DNA of 17,896 nt, taken from positions 1 through 17,896 of the forward strand of contig CAJPTC010000039.1 of NCBI GenBank assembly GCA_905373475.1, in the 5' to 3' direction. The stretch is from Bacteroidia bacterium. Lineage in GTDB: Bacteria; Bacteroidota; Bacteroidia; Bacteroidales; CAJPTX01. This document shows, one piece after another, positions 7,571-14,506 of this stretch (its first letter is position 1; the number at the start of each line of letters is the position of its first letter). A program made the translations under genes and the position numbers. The notes beneath the pieces are model-generated. The model had not been told where the DNA came from. It searched no databases and saw nothing but the letters and a program-made list of their open reading frames with translations.

Positions 7571-8851
7571 CTAATGCTTTTCCTCAATGCCTACACTCCA
7601 TGCGGGACAGAGATAGCATCGTTTGAGGGCGCAGTAGCTCTTTTCAAGCTCTAGTAAGGCTTGGCTTTCGGCAGCATTAGTACAAGCAGTACCCATTGAC
7701 ACAAACGCTCGTACTATGGCATTGTCGTCGGGGGGAGCTGCCTCATACATTTGCAATGTTTGGGCTAAGAGTTCCTCGTTTCCCTGCGAGTGTGCATAGG
7801 CAAAACGGAACGGTAACGCACTGTTTAGCAAGACTGTGTGTATGCCGCTTTGCCCGAGTGCCTTTCTTTGTGTTGTCTTGGATGGCTGCGAAAAGCGATA
7901 GTGCGTATCCCAGTAGGGGGCGGCGCTGATCTGAAAAATAGAGACCAGTTCGGCGTAGTTCTTTGCCTCTAGCACGCGTGAGAGGAGTTGTTTGCCGTGT
8001 TGAAGTAGCGATGCCAATTGCGAGATGCGGATGGAGGGAAAGCTTGAAGGACGCAAGCGGAAGAATTTCCAGCCGAGCGATGTAGGTGCCGATAGCTTAT
8101 ATTTCGCCGCATGATAGGCATATTCGGCGCGTAGAGTTTGTGTGTAATCATCAGGAGCGTCTGCTTGTCCTAAAAGTTCAGATTGGCCGTGTAAAATAGC
8201 TTCCAACGCTTGCAGGGAGTCACATATCTTGTAAAGCTCTTTTAGCGGCGTATGGGCAGCCAAACGTTCCATCGGGTCGCTATTTACTTTTTGCCCCAGA
8301 CTCCGCGCAATTGATCGGTAAAAAGCTTCTTCCCAATCAAGCGCGCACTTTTTGCGTTCGTTCTGTATGAGCTTTGTACGTGCCTCTAGGCGCTCTACCA
8401 GCAAACGCGCTAGCCAGCTGGCTCGGTCTATAGCGGGAAGTTGTGCTAAACGTTGCCCGCAAGGCGGTTTGGTAAGCGAGGTACACAGTGCCTCCTGATG
8501 CTGTTGGTAGAGGGCTAAATGCGGAAATACTACCGTTGTAAGCTTGCGTCCTTGGCTTGTAATAGCATCGGCATCGTAGGTAGCTACTACGTGCAGAATT
8601 ACGGCATTGTAGGCGGGGTCTGTATCATGCCCGTGTAAATGCCAATCGCTCGCGCGCAAGTGTATTTCTACGTCTCCGCCCCAGCGTATACCATCTATTA
8701 CGATTTGTGCGTTGAGGAAATCTGGCCCTGCGTCGCGATTGTAACGCCCTTGGGAGAGAACCTCTACCGCGCTACCCTCGGTGGTAGTGAGTGTTTCGTG
8801 CAAGTAGGGGAGTTGTGCCCACAAAGCATGGAGGAATTCTTCTCCTTCCAT
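7571..8851 (-). CDS. DUF2851 family protein
   Basis: This protein of about 426 aa belongs to the Bacteroidota family DUF2851, whose function is unknown. Family marks include the N-terminal EEFLHALWAQ, the block GRYNRDAGPDFLNAQI, GGDVEIHLRASDWHLHGHD with YNAVILHVV, and a C-terminal cysteine cluster ending CALKRCYLCPAW. ATG at 8851 gives the N-terminus usual for the family; an in-frame GTG at 8857 would add two residues. It is the last gene of a three-gene operon and starts 20 nt after the stop of the PorP/SprF gene. No clear minus-strand terminator is visible between 7435 and 7570. The conserved RDAGPDF and VEIH blocks suggest an enzyme-like fold, but no function should be assigned. Confidence 0.88.
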   Translation of the reverse strand: MEGEEFLHALWAQLPYLHETLTTTEGSAVEVLSQGRYNRDAGPDFLNAQIVIDGIRWGGDVEIHLRASDWHLHGHDTDPAYNAVILHVVATYDADAITSQGRKLTTVVFPHLALYQQHQEALCTSLTKPPCGQRLAQLPAIDRASWLARLLVERLEARTKLIQNERKKCALDWEEAFYRSIARSLGQKVNSDPMERLAAHTPLKELYKICDSLQALEAILHGQSELLGQADAPDDYTQTLRAEYAYHAAKYKLSAPTSLGWKFFRLRPSSFPSIRISQLASLLQHGKQLLSRVLEAKNYAELVSIFQISAAPYWDTHYRFSQPSKTTQRKALGQSGIHTVLLNSALPFRFAYAHSQGNEELLAQTLQMYEAAPPDDNAIVRAFVSMGTACTNAAESQALLELEKSYCALKRCYLCPAWSVGIEEKH

Positions 8852-8871
8852 CGCCACATCCGTTAGTTGGG

Positions 8872-9813
8872 CTACTTTAGTTTGTCGAACTGGTAGCCTA
8901 TCATGAGTTCGTGCGATCCGCCCGTGTAGGCGCGCAGACGCGTATAGCTGAAATCGAAGCTGTAGCCAAAGAGTATCCTATTGTCGTGCCGATACCCAAT
9001 CATGAAACTCACGGCATCGAGATGACGGTACGAAATTCCTGCCCACACGCGTGTTAGGTATGTTGCCTTTACATTGATATCGAACTGGAAGGGAGAGGGT
9101 GGCGACCATTTCACAATAACCGAAGGCTCAAGGTCGAAATTCTCGCTCAGGTAGATTAGGTAACCGCCATGAGCATAAAAGCTACGACGTAGGGCATTTT
9201 CACGGACGGGTTGGCCGTATAGCGTTAGGGCATTGCCCATAATCTGTTGGCACGAAGCCCCTACATAGTAGTGCGAGGCGTACATGTAAACACCCACAGC
9301 TCCGTCTGGCACAACACTGGTTTTAGACTGGAAGGTGAGTAGTGCAGGATCGGTGGCATTGTTTGTATTGTCGCCTAAGTCAAATTTGGAAGCATCTACC
9401 CGAAACGCCATGAATCCGACCGACAAACCCGCCGAAATCCGAATCTCATCACTTAGGGCAATATTGTACGCATAAGAGCCCATCAGCCCTGTGCGCGAGG
9501 TGGGCCCTGTGATGTCGTTGTAGAATAGCGCTCCGAAACCCATAGGGCTTTTGGTCAGAGGTCCGTAGACACTCACTACGTTGGTGATGGGGGCATCGCT
9601 CATACCTACCCATTGAAAACGGTGGTTGGTGCGTGCCTGAAAGTAGTTGTATGTGCCCACTACGGCAGGGTTTACCGTATAGTTGTTCAGCATAAATTGG
9701 GTGAGCTGGTACATCTGCTGCCCAGCTACCTCGGAGCATAAAAAAAGCAGAGTCCCCAGAACGAGGAATCTGGCGGCGAGTGTGAGAGTGCGTCGACCGA
9801 TACGCGTGTTCAT
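8872..9813 (-). CDS. PorP/SprF family type IX secretion outer-membrane protein
   Basis: This 313-aa protein has a signal peptide at residues 1 to about 31 (basic start with several Arg, hydrophobic LVLGTLLFL, cut near VAG|QQ). The mature N-terminus QQMYQLTQFMLNNYTVNPAV is the family hallmark (Q..Q.....Y..NPA..G). The remainder alternates polar and aromatic residues, as expected for an outer-membrane beta-barrel, and ends with LMIGYQFDKLK. PorP/SprF proteins work with T9SS. Flavobacterium SprF is needed for the secretion of SprB, a type B substrate. This start lies only 3 nt after the stop of a type B domain gene, so the two are very probably a substrate-partner pair. This is likely one of several paralogues and not necessarily the core PorP. 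Confidence 0.92.
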   Translation of the reverse strand: MNTRIGRRTLTLAARFLVLGTLLFLCSEVAGQQMYQLTQFMLNNYTVNPAVVGTYNYFQARTNHRFQWVGMSDAPITNVVSVYGPLTKSPMGFGALFYNDITGPTSRTGLMGSYAYNIALSDEIRISAGLSVGFMAFRVDASKFDLGDNTNNATDPALLTFQSKTSVVPDGAVGVYMYASHYYVGASCQQIMGNALTLYGQPVRENALRRSFYAHGGYLIYLSENFDLEPSVIVKWSPPSPFQFDINVKATYLTRVWAGISYRHLDAVSFMIGYRHDNRILFGYSFDFSYTRLRAYTGGSHELMIGYQFDKLK

Positions 9814-9816
9814 CCT

Positions 9817-12162
9817 CTAACGCACTATAGTTACAGAACCAGAGACTGGCTTCCATTTCTTTCCGCCCCCTGGCGCATTGAAACGGATGACATAGTAGTA
9901 CGTGCCTACGGGGAGTGGTTCTTCTGTCCCCTTTACGTTGCCATCCCAGCCTTGTCCGATGCCCGCACCTTTGGCGTACCAAACGCTAACGCCCGCGCGA
10001 GTAAAGACTTCGACTTCAATGTTCGGGAGTAGATCCTGTAGATGAGAGTAGAGGTTAATATTGATCGGGTCGCCGTTATACAGCCAGCGGTCGTTGATGC
10101 CGTCTCCATTGGGGGTAAAGACGTTCGGAATTCGCAGGCGGTCTATAAGGCGGATGTAAATATCTTGTTCGCTGTAGCACGTTTGATTGATGTCGGCACG
10201 GGTTACGGCAACACGTGCAGTCGTCCGTAGAAAGTCGTAGGTATACCCATCCTTGGAGACAGTACGAATCTCGTAGCTCGGATTCTGGAATGCGTCTGTT
10301 GGGAGCTGTAGGTCGTATAAAAAGGCTTTACCAGTGCGCGAAGGCGTAAAGATACCAGAGGGGAGAATATCGATGCTTAAACGTTGCCCTTTGCCTCCCG
10401 TTATCTGAAAACCGACTTCTGTTTGTGTACCTTCTAGTATGCCCAGTGCGATACTATCGTAGTAATAGAGCTTCTCGTTTGGTTGCCCTATGTTGTAGCT
10501 ACGTTTGCGATCTATCACTTTGCCATTGTAAAGTACGCCTGCATGGCTCACATTTTGGTCATAAGCAATAGAGACTGGCGGTATTACCTGCACCTGCCTA
10601 CTATCTGAAACAAGGCAACCCGATACGCTTTTTCCCGAAACGGTAATAAGCGAACGGTCGTAAATATGGGACTCTACGCGAAATAATCGTTTGGCTGGGT
10701 CTTTCACGAATACGCGTCCGCTTACCTTCTTGTCGCCGTCTAGGTTGTGGTACACCAAAAAATCGTACTTCGGTTCGCCTTTCAGCAGATTGGCGCGTGT
10801 AAGTGCAAGGCTGAATTCTAGCTCGTGTCCGTAGCAGACCACGGGGGGGATGTTTAGTAGTTCTAGCTTGGGCTGGTTCGCTTCATCGTAGGGCATCTCA
10901 AAAGTGAAATGCGTATTGCATCCCCCTTGTTGAATCAGGATGGTGTACTCTCCGTGGGGCAAGTTGTAGGGCGTAGTAGATTCTACATTTACAAGCTCCC
11001 CTTCCAGTTCGCGCACCTGTTCAGGAACTTTAAGCCACGTAAAGCGTTTTGACCCAGTATTGCCGCCCTCAATGGTCAGATTGATAAGTTGCCCGCGCGA
11101 GAGCTCTTCGTTCTCGTTATAGAGGGCACAAGGCGCAGGGGTTATAACTGTGGGAGGTTTCTTGATAGCATAGTCGCGGCTACCGTTTACAGTATGACTG
11201 AAAGTATGTTCGCAGCCACGATCGTCTACTACATCTACCTTCCAGTCGCCAGGTGCAACGCTGTCCAAGGTGTTACGTGTTGTAACGATGGGTAAAAGTT
11301 CGTTGCCTGCAATGTCGCGGAAACGCCACGTAAAGCGCAAATAGCGCCCTGAAGCACCTGTTACGTCTATCCGTACCTGATCTACCTTGTTGCCTGGGCA
11401 AAGTGCCTTTTCTTCCCCCTTAGCTACAAAAGTGGCAGCCCATGGGGTAGCATCTTTCACTTCAAAAAGCTGTTTGTAGCGGAAAAGACATTGGTCGGCA
11501 TTCTCTACCCATACTTTGTAGAATCCTGCCGAAAGCCCCTCAAAGACACCGCTTCCGTTCACCGCTTTTACTACATCGCCCGCCTCTTGCACTTCGGGAT
11601 TGCTAGCCGCTTGGGTGCTTAAAAGAATATAGCGAACAGCTGCGCCACTCTCGCGTGCCGCAATAATACCTGTAGTGCCACCAGGGCACAGTAGATCTGA
11701 AACCTGTACGTGCGAAGGGTCTAGCTGCACCTCCTGAGGAATTGGGACAGGGTTGCCTCCGTTATCTTTCAGAAGATTTGCAAGTTGTACCCCTGTGGGC
11801 GATGTAGGCGAATTGTCGAAAATCCAAAGCTTAGATGCGCCACGTACCAGTGAAATGGTTTTCGGTACGTTGGCTTCGATTTCAAACTTCCCAGCACTGG
11901 GGGCAGGGGCGTTGTCGTCCGTAATATCGTAGCGGTAAAAGGCAGGTGAGAGGGATGAAGAAAAGGGAGTTCCCCCCGTAACTTTCACTTGTGCTTGGTA
12001 GGAAACAGCTGATGCAGGACACTTGGATGTAATATTGTGCCCTGTTACAGTCACTGTAGGCTGTGCGTGGAGTACCGTGCTAATGCAGAATAGCCCCAAC
12101 ATAACCCCAATGAAACGCATAAACGCCGTTGCTCGCCGAGACAACGCGATAAAAACTACCAT
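9817..12162 (-). CDS. Secreted protein with T9SS type B (gliding-motility-type) C-terminal domain
   Basis: This is a 781-aa protein. A signal peptide is centred on MRFIGVMLGLFCISTVLHAQ. The body has several beta-sandwich-like repeats with scattered cysteines and SprB/Ig-like phrases (DVTGASGRYLRFTWRF, WKVDVVDDRGC). Residues about 679-781 form the type B sorting domain (PNVFTPNGDGIND, EVEVFTRAGVSVW, GWDGNVKGTEEPLPVGTYYY, end SVTIVR). Type B domains send proteins through T9SS and often require a PorP/SprF partner, which is encoded immediately downstream. ATG 12162 follows a GGATAGGG stretch. ATG 12120 is an alternative that would trim 14 residues before the signal peptide. The role is probably a surface filament, adhesin or motility-like component; the binding target cannot be read from the sequence. 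Confidence 0.9.
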   Translation of the reverse strand: MVVFIALSRRATAFMRFIGVMLGLFCISTVLHAQPTVTVTGHNITSKCPASAVSYQAQVKVTGGTPFSSSLSPAFYRYDITDDNAPAPSAGKFEIEANVPKTISLVRGASKLWIFDNSPTSPTGVQLANLLKDNGGNPVPIPQEVQLDPSHVQVSDLLCPGGTTGIIAARESGAAVRYILLSTQAASNPEVQEAGDVVKAVNGSGVFEGLSAGFYKVWVENADQCLFRYKQLFEVKDATPWAATFVAKGEEKALCPGNKVDQVRIDVTGASGRYLRFTWRFRDIAGNELLPIVTTRNTLDSVAPGDWKVDVVDDRGCEHTFSHTVNGSRDYAIKKPPTVITPAPCALYNENEELSRGQLINLTIEGGNTGSKRFTWLKVPEQVRELEGELVNVESTTPYNLPHGEYTILIQQGGCNTHFTFEMPYDEANQPKLELLNIPPVVCYGHELEFSLALTRANLLKGEPKYDFLVYHNLDGDKKVSGRVFVKDPAKRLFRVESHIYDRSLITVSGKSVSGCLVSDSRQVQVIPPVSIAYDQNVSHAGVLYNGKVIDRKRSYNIGQPNEKLYYYDSIALGILEGTQTEVGFQITGGKGQRLSIDILPSGIFTPSRTGKAFLYDLQLPTDAFQNPSYEIRTVSKDGYTYDFLRTTARVAVTRADINQTCYSEQDIYIRLIDRLRIPNVFTPNGDGINDRWLYNGDPININLYSHLQDLLPNIEVEVFTRAGVSVWYAKGAGIGQGWDGNVKGTEEPLPVGTYYYVIRFNAPGGGKKWKPVSGSVTIVR

Positions 12163-12223
12163 TTGTCCCTATCCAAAAACGCTAAAATACAACCAATTAG
12201 AAAGAAACGTACCACACCACGTA

Positions 12224-12231
12224 CAAAAGTA
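12224..12231 (-). promoter_or_regulatory. Candidate -7 element for the type B protein operon
   Basis: On the minus strand this reads TACTTTTG, an exact match to TAnnTTTG. It lies about 60 nt before ATG 12162 and would give a leader of roughly 50-55 nt. No TTG/TTTG is found at the usual 19-21 nt upstream, so the call rests on the -7 element and the position alone. Confidence 0.4.
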
Positions 12232-12366
12232 ACGTTTTCTCAAAAAACGATCCCGCCAAAGGTAATAACGAGAGCGACTTTTGCCTAGTTGCATACAGAC
12301 TCACCTTTTTACAGGAAAGCTCTCTTTTGAGGGGCAAAGGTTTGGCGTATTTCCTACAACCTCGTC

Positions 12367-12538
12367 AAAAGATGTGCTTATAGCATTTACAAGGGAGCTC
12401 CGTGTTCGTAGTCGGTCATTGGGCTTGCCTTAAACCTTTTTCCTACCTTAGCAAGAGGGAATGGAATGCGCCGCGGAGGCTCAAAGTGCGACCCAAGAAA
12501 CAAAGAATTACAGCTAAAGGTAGCCTAGAGCCACCTTT
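12367..12538. repeat. 172-bp direct repeat, copy A (left of RhuM)
   Basis: This segment matches 13884-14055 at a constant offset of 1517 bp with six mismatches. The stretch 12398-12530 (133 bp) is identical. The mismatches lie near the two ends. The pair brackets the RhuM gene in direct orientation. This copy lacks the 55-bp left module that precedes copy B. No transposase or plausible protein is encoded. Confidence 0.92.
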
Positions 12539-12540
12539 AG
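12514..12540. repeat. Imperfect hairpin at the right edge of repeat copy A
   Basis: CTAAAGGT at 12514-12521 pairs with ACCTTTAG at 12533-12540. After one mismatch the pairing extends with GC/GC around the loop CTAGA. No T run follows, so it is not a standard terminator. Its end coincides with the right boundary of the 172-bp homology. In copy B the right arm is partly mutated (TCACCTTTGA). Confidence 0.7.
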
Positions 12541-12600
12541 GAAACGGAGATAACGCAACAACTTAAAGTATTGAGATTTAATAGCGATTCAGGAAAAGTC

Positions 12601-12623
12601 TATGAGTAAGTCTATTACTCATA
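12601..12623. promoter_or_regulatory. Perfect palindrome upstream of RhuM (possible operator)
   Basis: TATGAGTAA (12601-12609) and TTACTCATA (12615-12623) are perfect 9-nt inverted arms separated by GTCTA. The site lies about 90-115 bp before the RhuM start. The half-site ATGAGTAA recurs exactly at the RhuM start codon (12715-12722). A binding site for the RhuM N-terminal helix-turn-helix is possible but is inference. Confidence 0.45.
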
Positions 12624-12640
12624 CAATCCAATGCTTACAT

Positions 12641-12655
12641 TCCCCAAGTTGGGGA
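12641..12655. promoter_or_regulatory. Second perfect palindrome upstream of RhuM
   Basis: TCCCCAA and TTGGGGA form a perfect inverted repeat around a single G, 60 bp before the RhuM ATG. With no loop space it is better suited as a protein-binding DNA site than as an RNA hairpin. The role is unknown. Confidence 0.4.
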
Positions 12656-12714
12656 GCAATTAAATAGATAAAACAGTTGGATGCTTGGCAGTTCAACGTA
12701 AATAATAGGTGACA

Positions 12715-13722
12715 ATGAGTAACGCAATACAGTTTATATTATATAATCTTCCCGATAATGATGGAAAGGTGCAGGTGGTTATAAAAGACGAGACCATTTG
12801 GTGTACGCAAAAGGCTATGGCAGAGCTTTTCGGCATTGATAAATCGGGTATTAGTCGGCATATAGCCAATATCTTCAAGGAAGAAGAACTACAGCAAGAT
12901 ACGACAGTTGCAAAAATTGCAACTGTCGTAAATCGCGGCATACGAGGTGAGGTTGAGGTATTGGTTGATTTCTATAATCTTGATATGATTATCGCAGTTG
13001 GTTACCGTGTATCTTCTCCTAAAGCCACCAAGTTCCGCCAGTGGGCTACCAAGATTCTCAATGAGTATATCAAGAAAGGGTTTGTGCTTGACGATGAACG
13101 CTTAAAACAGGGGACGGCTGTGTTCGGGAAAGACTATTTCCGTGAATTGCTTGAAAGGGTACGCTCTATCCGTGCCAGTGAACGGCGTATTTGGCAGCAG
13201 ATTACCGACATATATGCAGAATGTAGTGTTGACTATGACAAGAACTCGCCCACAACACGCGATTTCTATGCTATGATACAGAACCGTTTTCACTATGCTA
13301 TTACAGGGCAAACGGCAGCAGAAATCATCTACACTAAGGCAGACCATACCCAAGAACACATGGGACTGACCACATGGAAGAATGCTCCTGAGGGACGTAT
13401 CTTGAAGTCTGACGTATCAATAGCTAAAAACTATTTGCAGGAAAAAGAAATCCGCCAGTTGGAACGTGCAGTAACGGGTTTCTTTGATTATATAGAAGAC
13501 CTTATCGAGCGTGAAAATACATTCAATATGTCGCAATTTTCGGAATGTGTCAATGAGTTCCTTACATTCCGTCGCTATCAGATTTTGCCAGATAAAGGTA
13601 GTATCTCCGCATCACAGGCTAAGAAAAAAGCTGAAAGCGAGTACGATATCTTTAATAAAACCCAACGAATAGATTCTGACTTTGATAAGCAGGTTAGAGG
13701 AATGTTGGGAGATAAGAAGTAG
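12715..13722 (+). CDS. RhuM family virulence/defence-island protein
   Basis: This 335-aa protein is of the usual length for RhuM (Pfam Virulence_RhuM). The N-terminus carries the motif ETIWCTQKAMAELFGIDKSG, a likely helix-turn-helix at residues about 31-50. The middle block YNLDMIIAVGYRVSSPKATK and the C-terminal blocks DYDKNSPTTRDFYAMIQN, HYAITGQTAAEIIY and GLTTWKNAPEGRILKSDVS are family signatures. ATG 12715 is chosen because it follows AGGTGAC and matches the family start; an in-frame GTG at 12709 would add two residues. RhuM was named from a Salmonella pathogenicity island and is often found among restriction-modification genes; its biochemical role is not settled. The gene lies alone between two 172-bp direct repeats, has palindromes upstream, a perfect inverted repeat inside, and its own terminator, so it looks like a self-contained cassette. 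Confidence 0.93.
   Translation: MSNAIQFILYNLPDNDGKVQVVIKDETIWCTQKAMAELFGIDKSGISRHIANIFKEEELQQDTTVAKIATVVNRGIRGEVEVLVDFYNLDMIIAVGYRVSSPKATKFRQWATKILNEYIKKGFVLDDERLKQGTAVFGKDYFRELLERVRSIRASERRIWQQITDIYAECSVDYDKNSPTTRDFYAMIQNRFHYAITGQTAAEIIYTKADHTQEHMGLTTWKNAPEGRILKSDVSIAKNYLQEKEIRQLERAVTGFFDYIEDLIERENTFNMSQFSECVNEFLTFRRYQILPDKGSISASQAKKKAESEYDIFNKTQRIDSDFDKQVRGMLGDKK
12900..12930. repeat. Perfect 14-bp-arm inverted repeat inside the RhuM gene
   Basis: The left arm TACGACAGTTGCAA (12900-12913) and the right arm TTGCAACTGTCGTA (12917-12930) are exact reverse complements around AAA. They encode RhuM residues about 62-72 (DTTVAKIATVV). The family has a similar VAKIAT-like phrase at this place, so the protein is not disrupted. 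In mRNA this would be a strong hairpin early in the gene. Confidence 0.9.
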
Positions 13723-13728
13723 AAGTTT

Positions 13729-13782
13729 ATGGAATTGAATTCAGCACTTTTTGGGACGGAAGCCGAAGGTATAAACATTTAA
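13729..13782 (+). CDS. Possible 17-aa peptide or remnant after RhuM
   Basis: This ATG-to-TAA frame encodes MELNSALFGTEAEGINI. It starts 6 nt after the RhuM stop, is preceded by an AGAAG purine stretch, and ends just before the terminator hairpin. It is too short for any family assignment. It may be a coupled peptide, the start of a deleted gene, or chance. Confidence 0.25.
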   Translation: MELNSALFGTEAEGINI

Positions 13783-13785
13783 CCA

Positions 13786-13830
13786 CCCCAGAAGGGAGGC
13801 ATTTTCCTCTCTTCTCTTCTGGGGATTTTT
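13786..13830 (+). terminator. Intrinsic terminator after RhuM
   Basis: CCCCAGAAG (13786-13794) pairs with CTTCTGGGG (13816-13824) around a loop of about 21 nt that can pair further (GGGAGG with CCTCTC-type bases). A single A and then TTTTT follow. Its T run is also the first five bases of the 55-bp repeat module. Confidence 0.8.
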
Positions 13831-13880
13831 ATAGGCTAAACATCTTTTCTGCGGCGTTGCATTTATCACTTGAATTTGGG
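13826..13880. repeat. Left module of a dispersed repeat, copy 2
   Basis: This matches window positions 1-55 with three mismatches. Here it sits directly before the 172-bp right module, separated by about 3 nt. Together they make a unit of about 230 bp between the RhuM terminator and the truncated Fic gene. Neither module encodes a plausible protein on either strand. Confidence 0.85.
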
Positions 13881-13883
13881 TAA

Positions 13884-14055
13884 AAAAGATGCGCTCATGG
13901 CATTTACAAGGCATCTCCGTGTTCGTAGTCGGTCATTGGGCTTGCCTTAAACCTTTTTCCTACCTTAGCAAGAGGGAATGGAATGCGCCGCGGAGGCTCA
14001 AAGTGCGACCCAAGAAACAAAGAATTACAGCTAAAGGTAGCCTAGAGTCACCTTT
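13884..14055. repeat. 172-bp direct repeat, copy B (right of RhuM)
   Basis: This is the second copy of the segment at 12367-12538, with six mismatches and 133 bp identical. Homology ends 20 nt before the ATG of the truncated Fic gene. With copy A it frames a segment of about 1.35 kb containing RhuM, its palindromic upstream region and its terminator. Confidence 0.92.
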
Positions 14056-14075
14056 GAACGTGTAAAAAAGGCTTT

Positions 14076-14348
14076 ATGGATAATCTGGATAAACTCTTCG
14101 TGCATTGGAAATCGTTGCAGCCACTTAGTGCGCGCAAGCAGTATCTACTTGGTCAGCGTTTTACGGTGGATTACAATTACAACAGCAATCATATAGAAGG
14201 TAATACGCTAACCTACGGGCAGACCGAACTCCTGTTGCTTTTAGGGAAAGTGAGAGGAGAGGGCGATCTGCGAGATTTTATGGAGATGAAAGCCAGTCAG
14301 GCAAGTGTTAAGATGCTCGAAGAGGAGACGAAGAGTAGCTTTGTATGA
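14076..14348 (+). pseudogene. Fic family protein, truncated to its N-terminal domain
   Basis: The 90-aa frame matches the N-terminal region of Fic AMP-transferases. It includes VDYNYNSNHIEGNTLTYGQT, where SNHIEG fits the (S/T)xxxE(G/N) autoinhibitory motif of class II Fic proteins, and LRDFMEMKASQASVKMLEEE. Typical members have 300 or more residues, with the catalytic HPFxxGNGR motif downstream. No such motif is found in any frame before the next gene, so the fragment should lack AMP-transferase activity. The frame ends after KSSFV, and the following sequence does not continue the family in another frame, which suggests a deletion and not a single frameshift. Expression as an inhibitor-like peptide is conceivable but speculative. 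Confidence 0.8.
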
Positions 14349-14497
14349 TTATCAAAGGCTATATACAGCGGAGAGAAAAAGATGGTACTTGGCTCGTCTT
14401 TGCCACCTCATCGCTGTAACCGGCTTTTGGGCATCTTCTCGAATTGGGTACTTATTACGAAAAAAATAAAGGTAAGCTTCCACTTAATGGGAGGTAG
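14345..14497 (+). pseudogene. Unidentified broken reading frame between Fic and the R-M gene
   Basis: An ATG at 14345 overlaps the Fic stop (ATGA) and opens a 24-codon frame (MIIKGYIQRREKDG to ATSSL) that ends at TAA 14417-14419. The same frame then reads on as PAFGHLLELGTYYEKNKGKL to TAG 14495-14497. Both halves have protein-like composition, so this may be a remnant of a gene with an internal stop, left by the deletion that removed the rest of Fic. I do not recognise the family. A chance frame cannot be excluded. Confidence 0.3.
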
Positions 14498-14506
14498 CAC
14501 AAGAAA

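Larger units (their letters stand above)
12232..12714. other. Divergent intergenic region with repeat and palindromes
   Basis: This gene-free stretch separates the minus-strand T9SS operon from RhuM. It holds a 172-bp direct-repeat copy (12367-12538), a hairpin at the right edge of that copy, and two perfect palindromes at 12601-12623 and 12641-12655. The part at 12232-12366 contains no recognisable gene or strong signal. I found no convincing TAnnTTTG promoter directly in front of RhuM. Confidence 0.6.

Noticed and set aside
9449..9982. 177-aa minus-strand frame across the PorP gene start
   Set aside because: It overlaps the PorP/SprF and type B domain genes in another frame, both of which have clear family signatures; the composition is arbitrary.
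12367..14055. Insertion sequence carrying RhuM
   Set aside because: There is no transposase, no terminal inverted repeats and no clear target duplication. Only long direct repeats are seen, so it is described as a repeat-bounded cassette.
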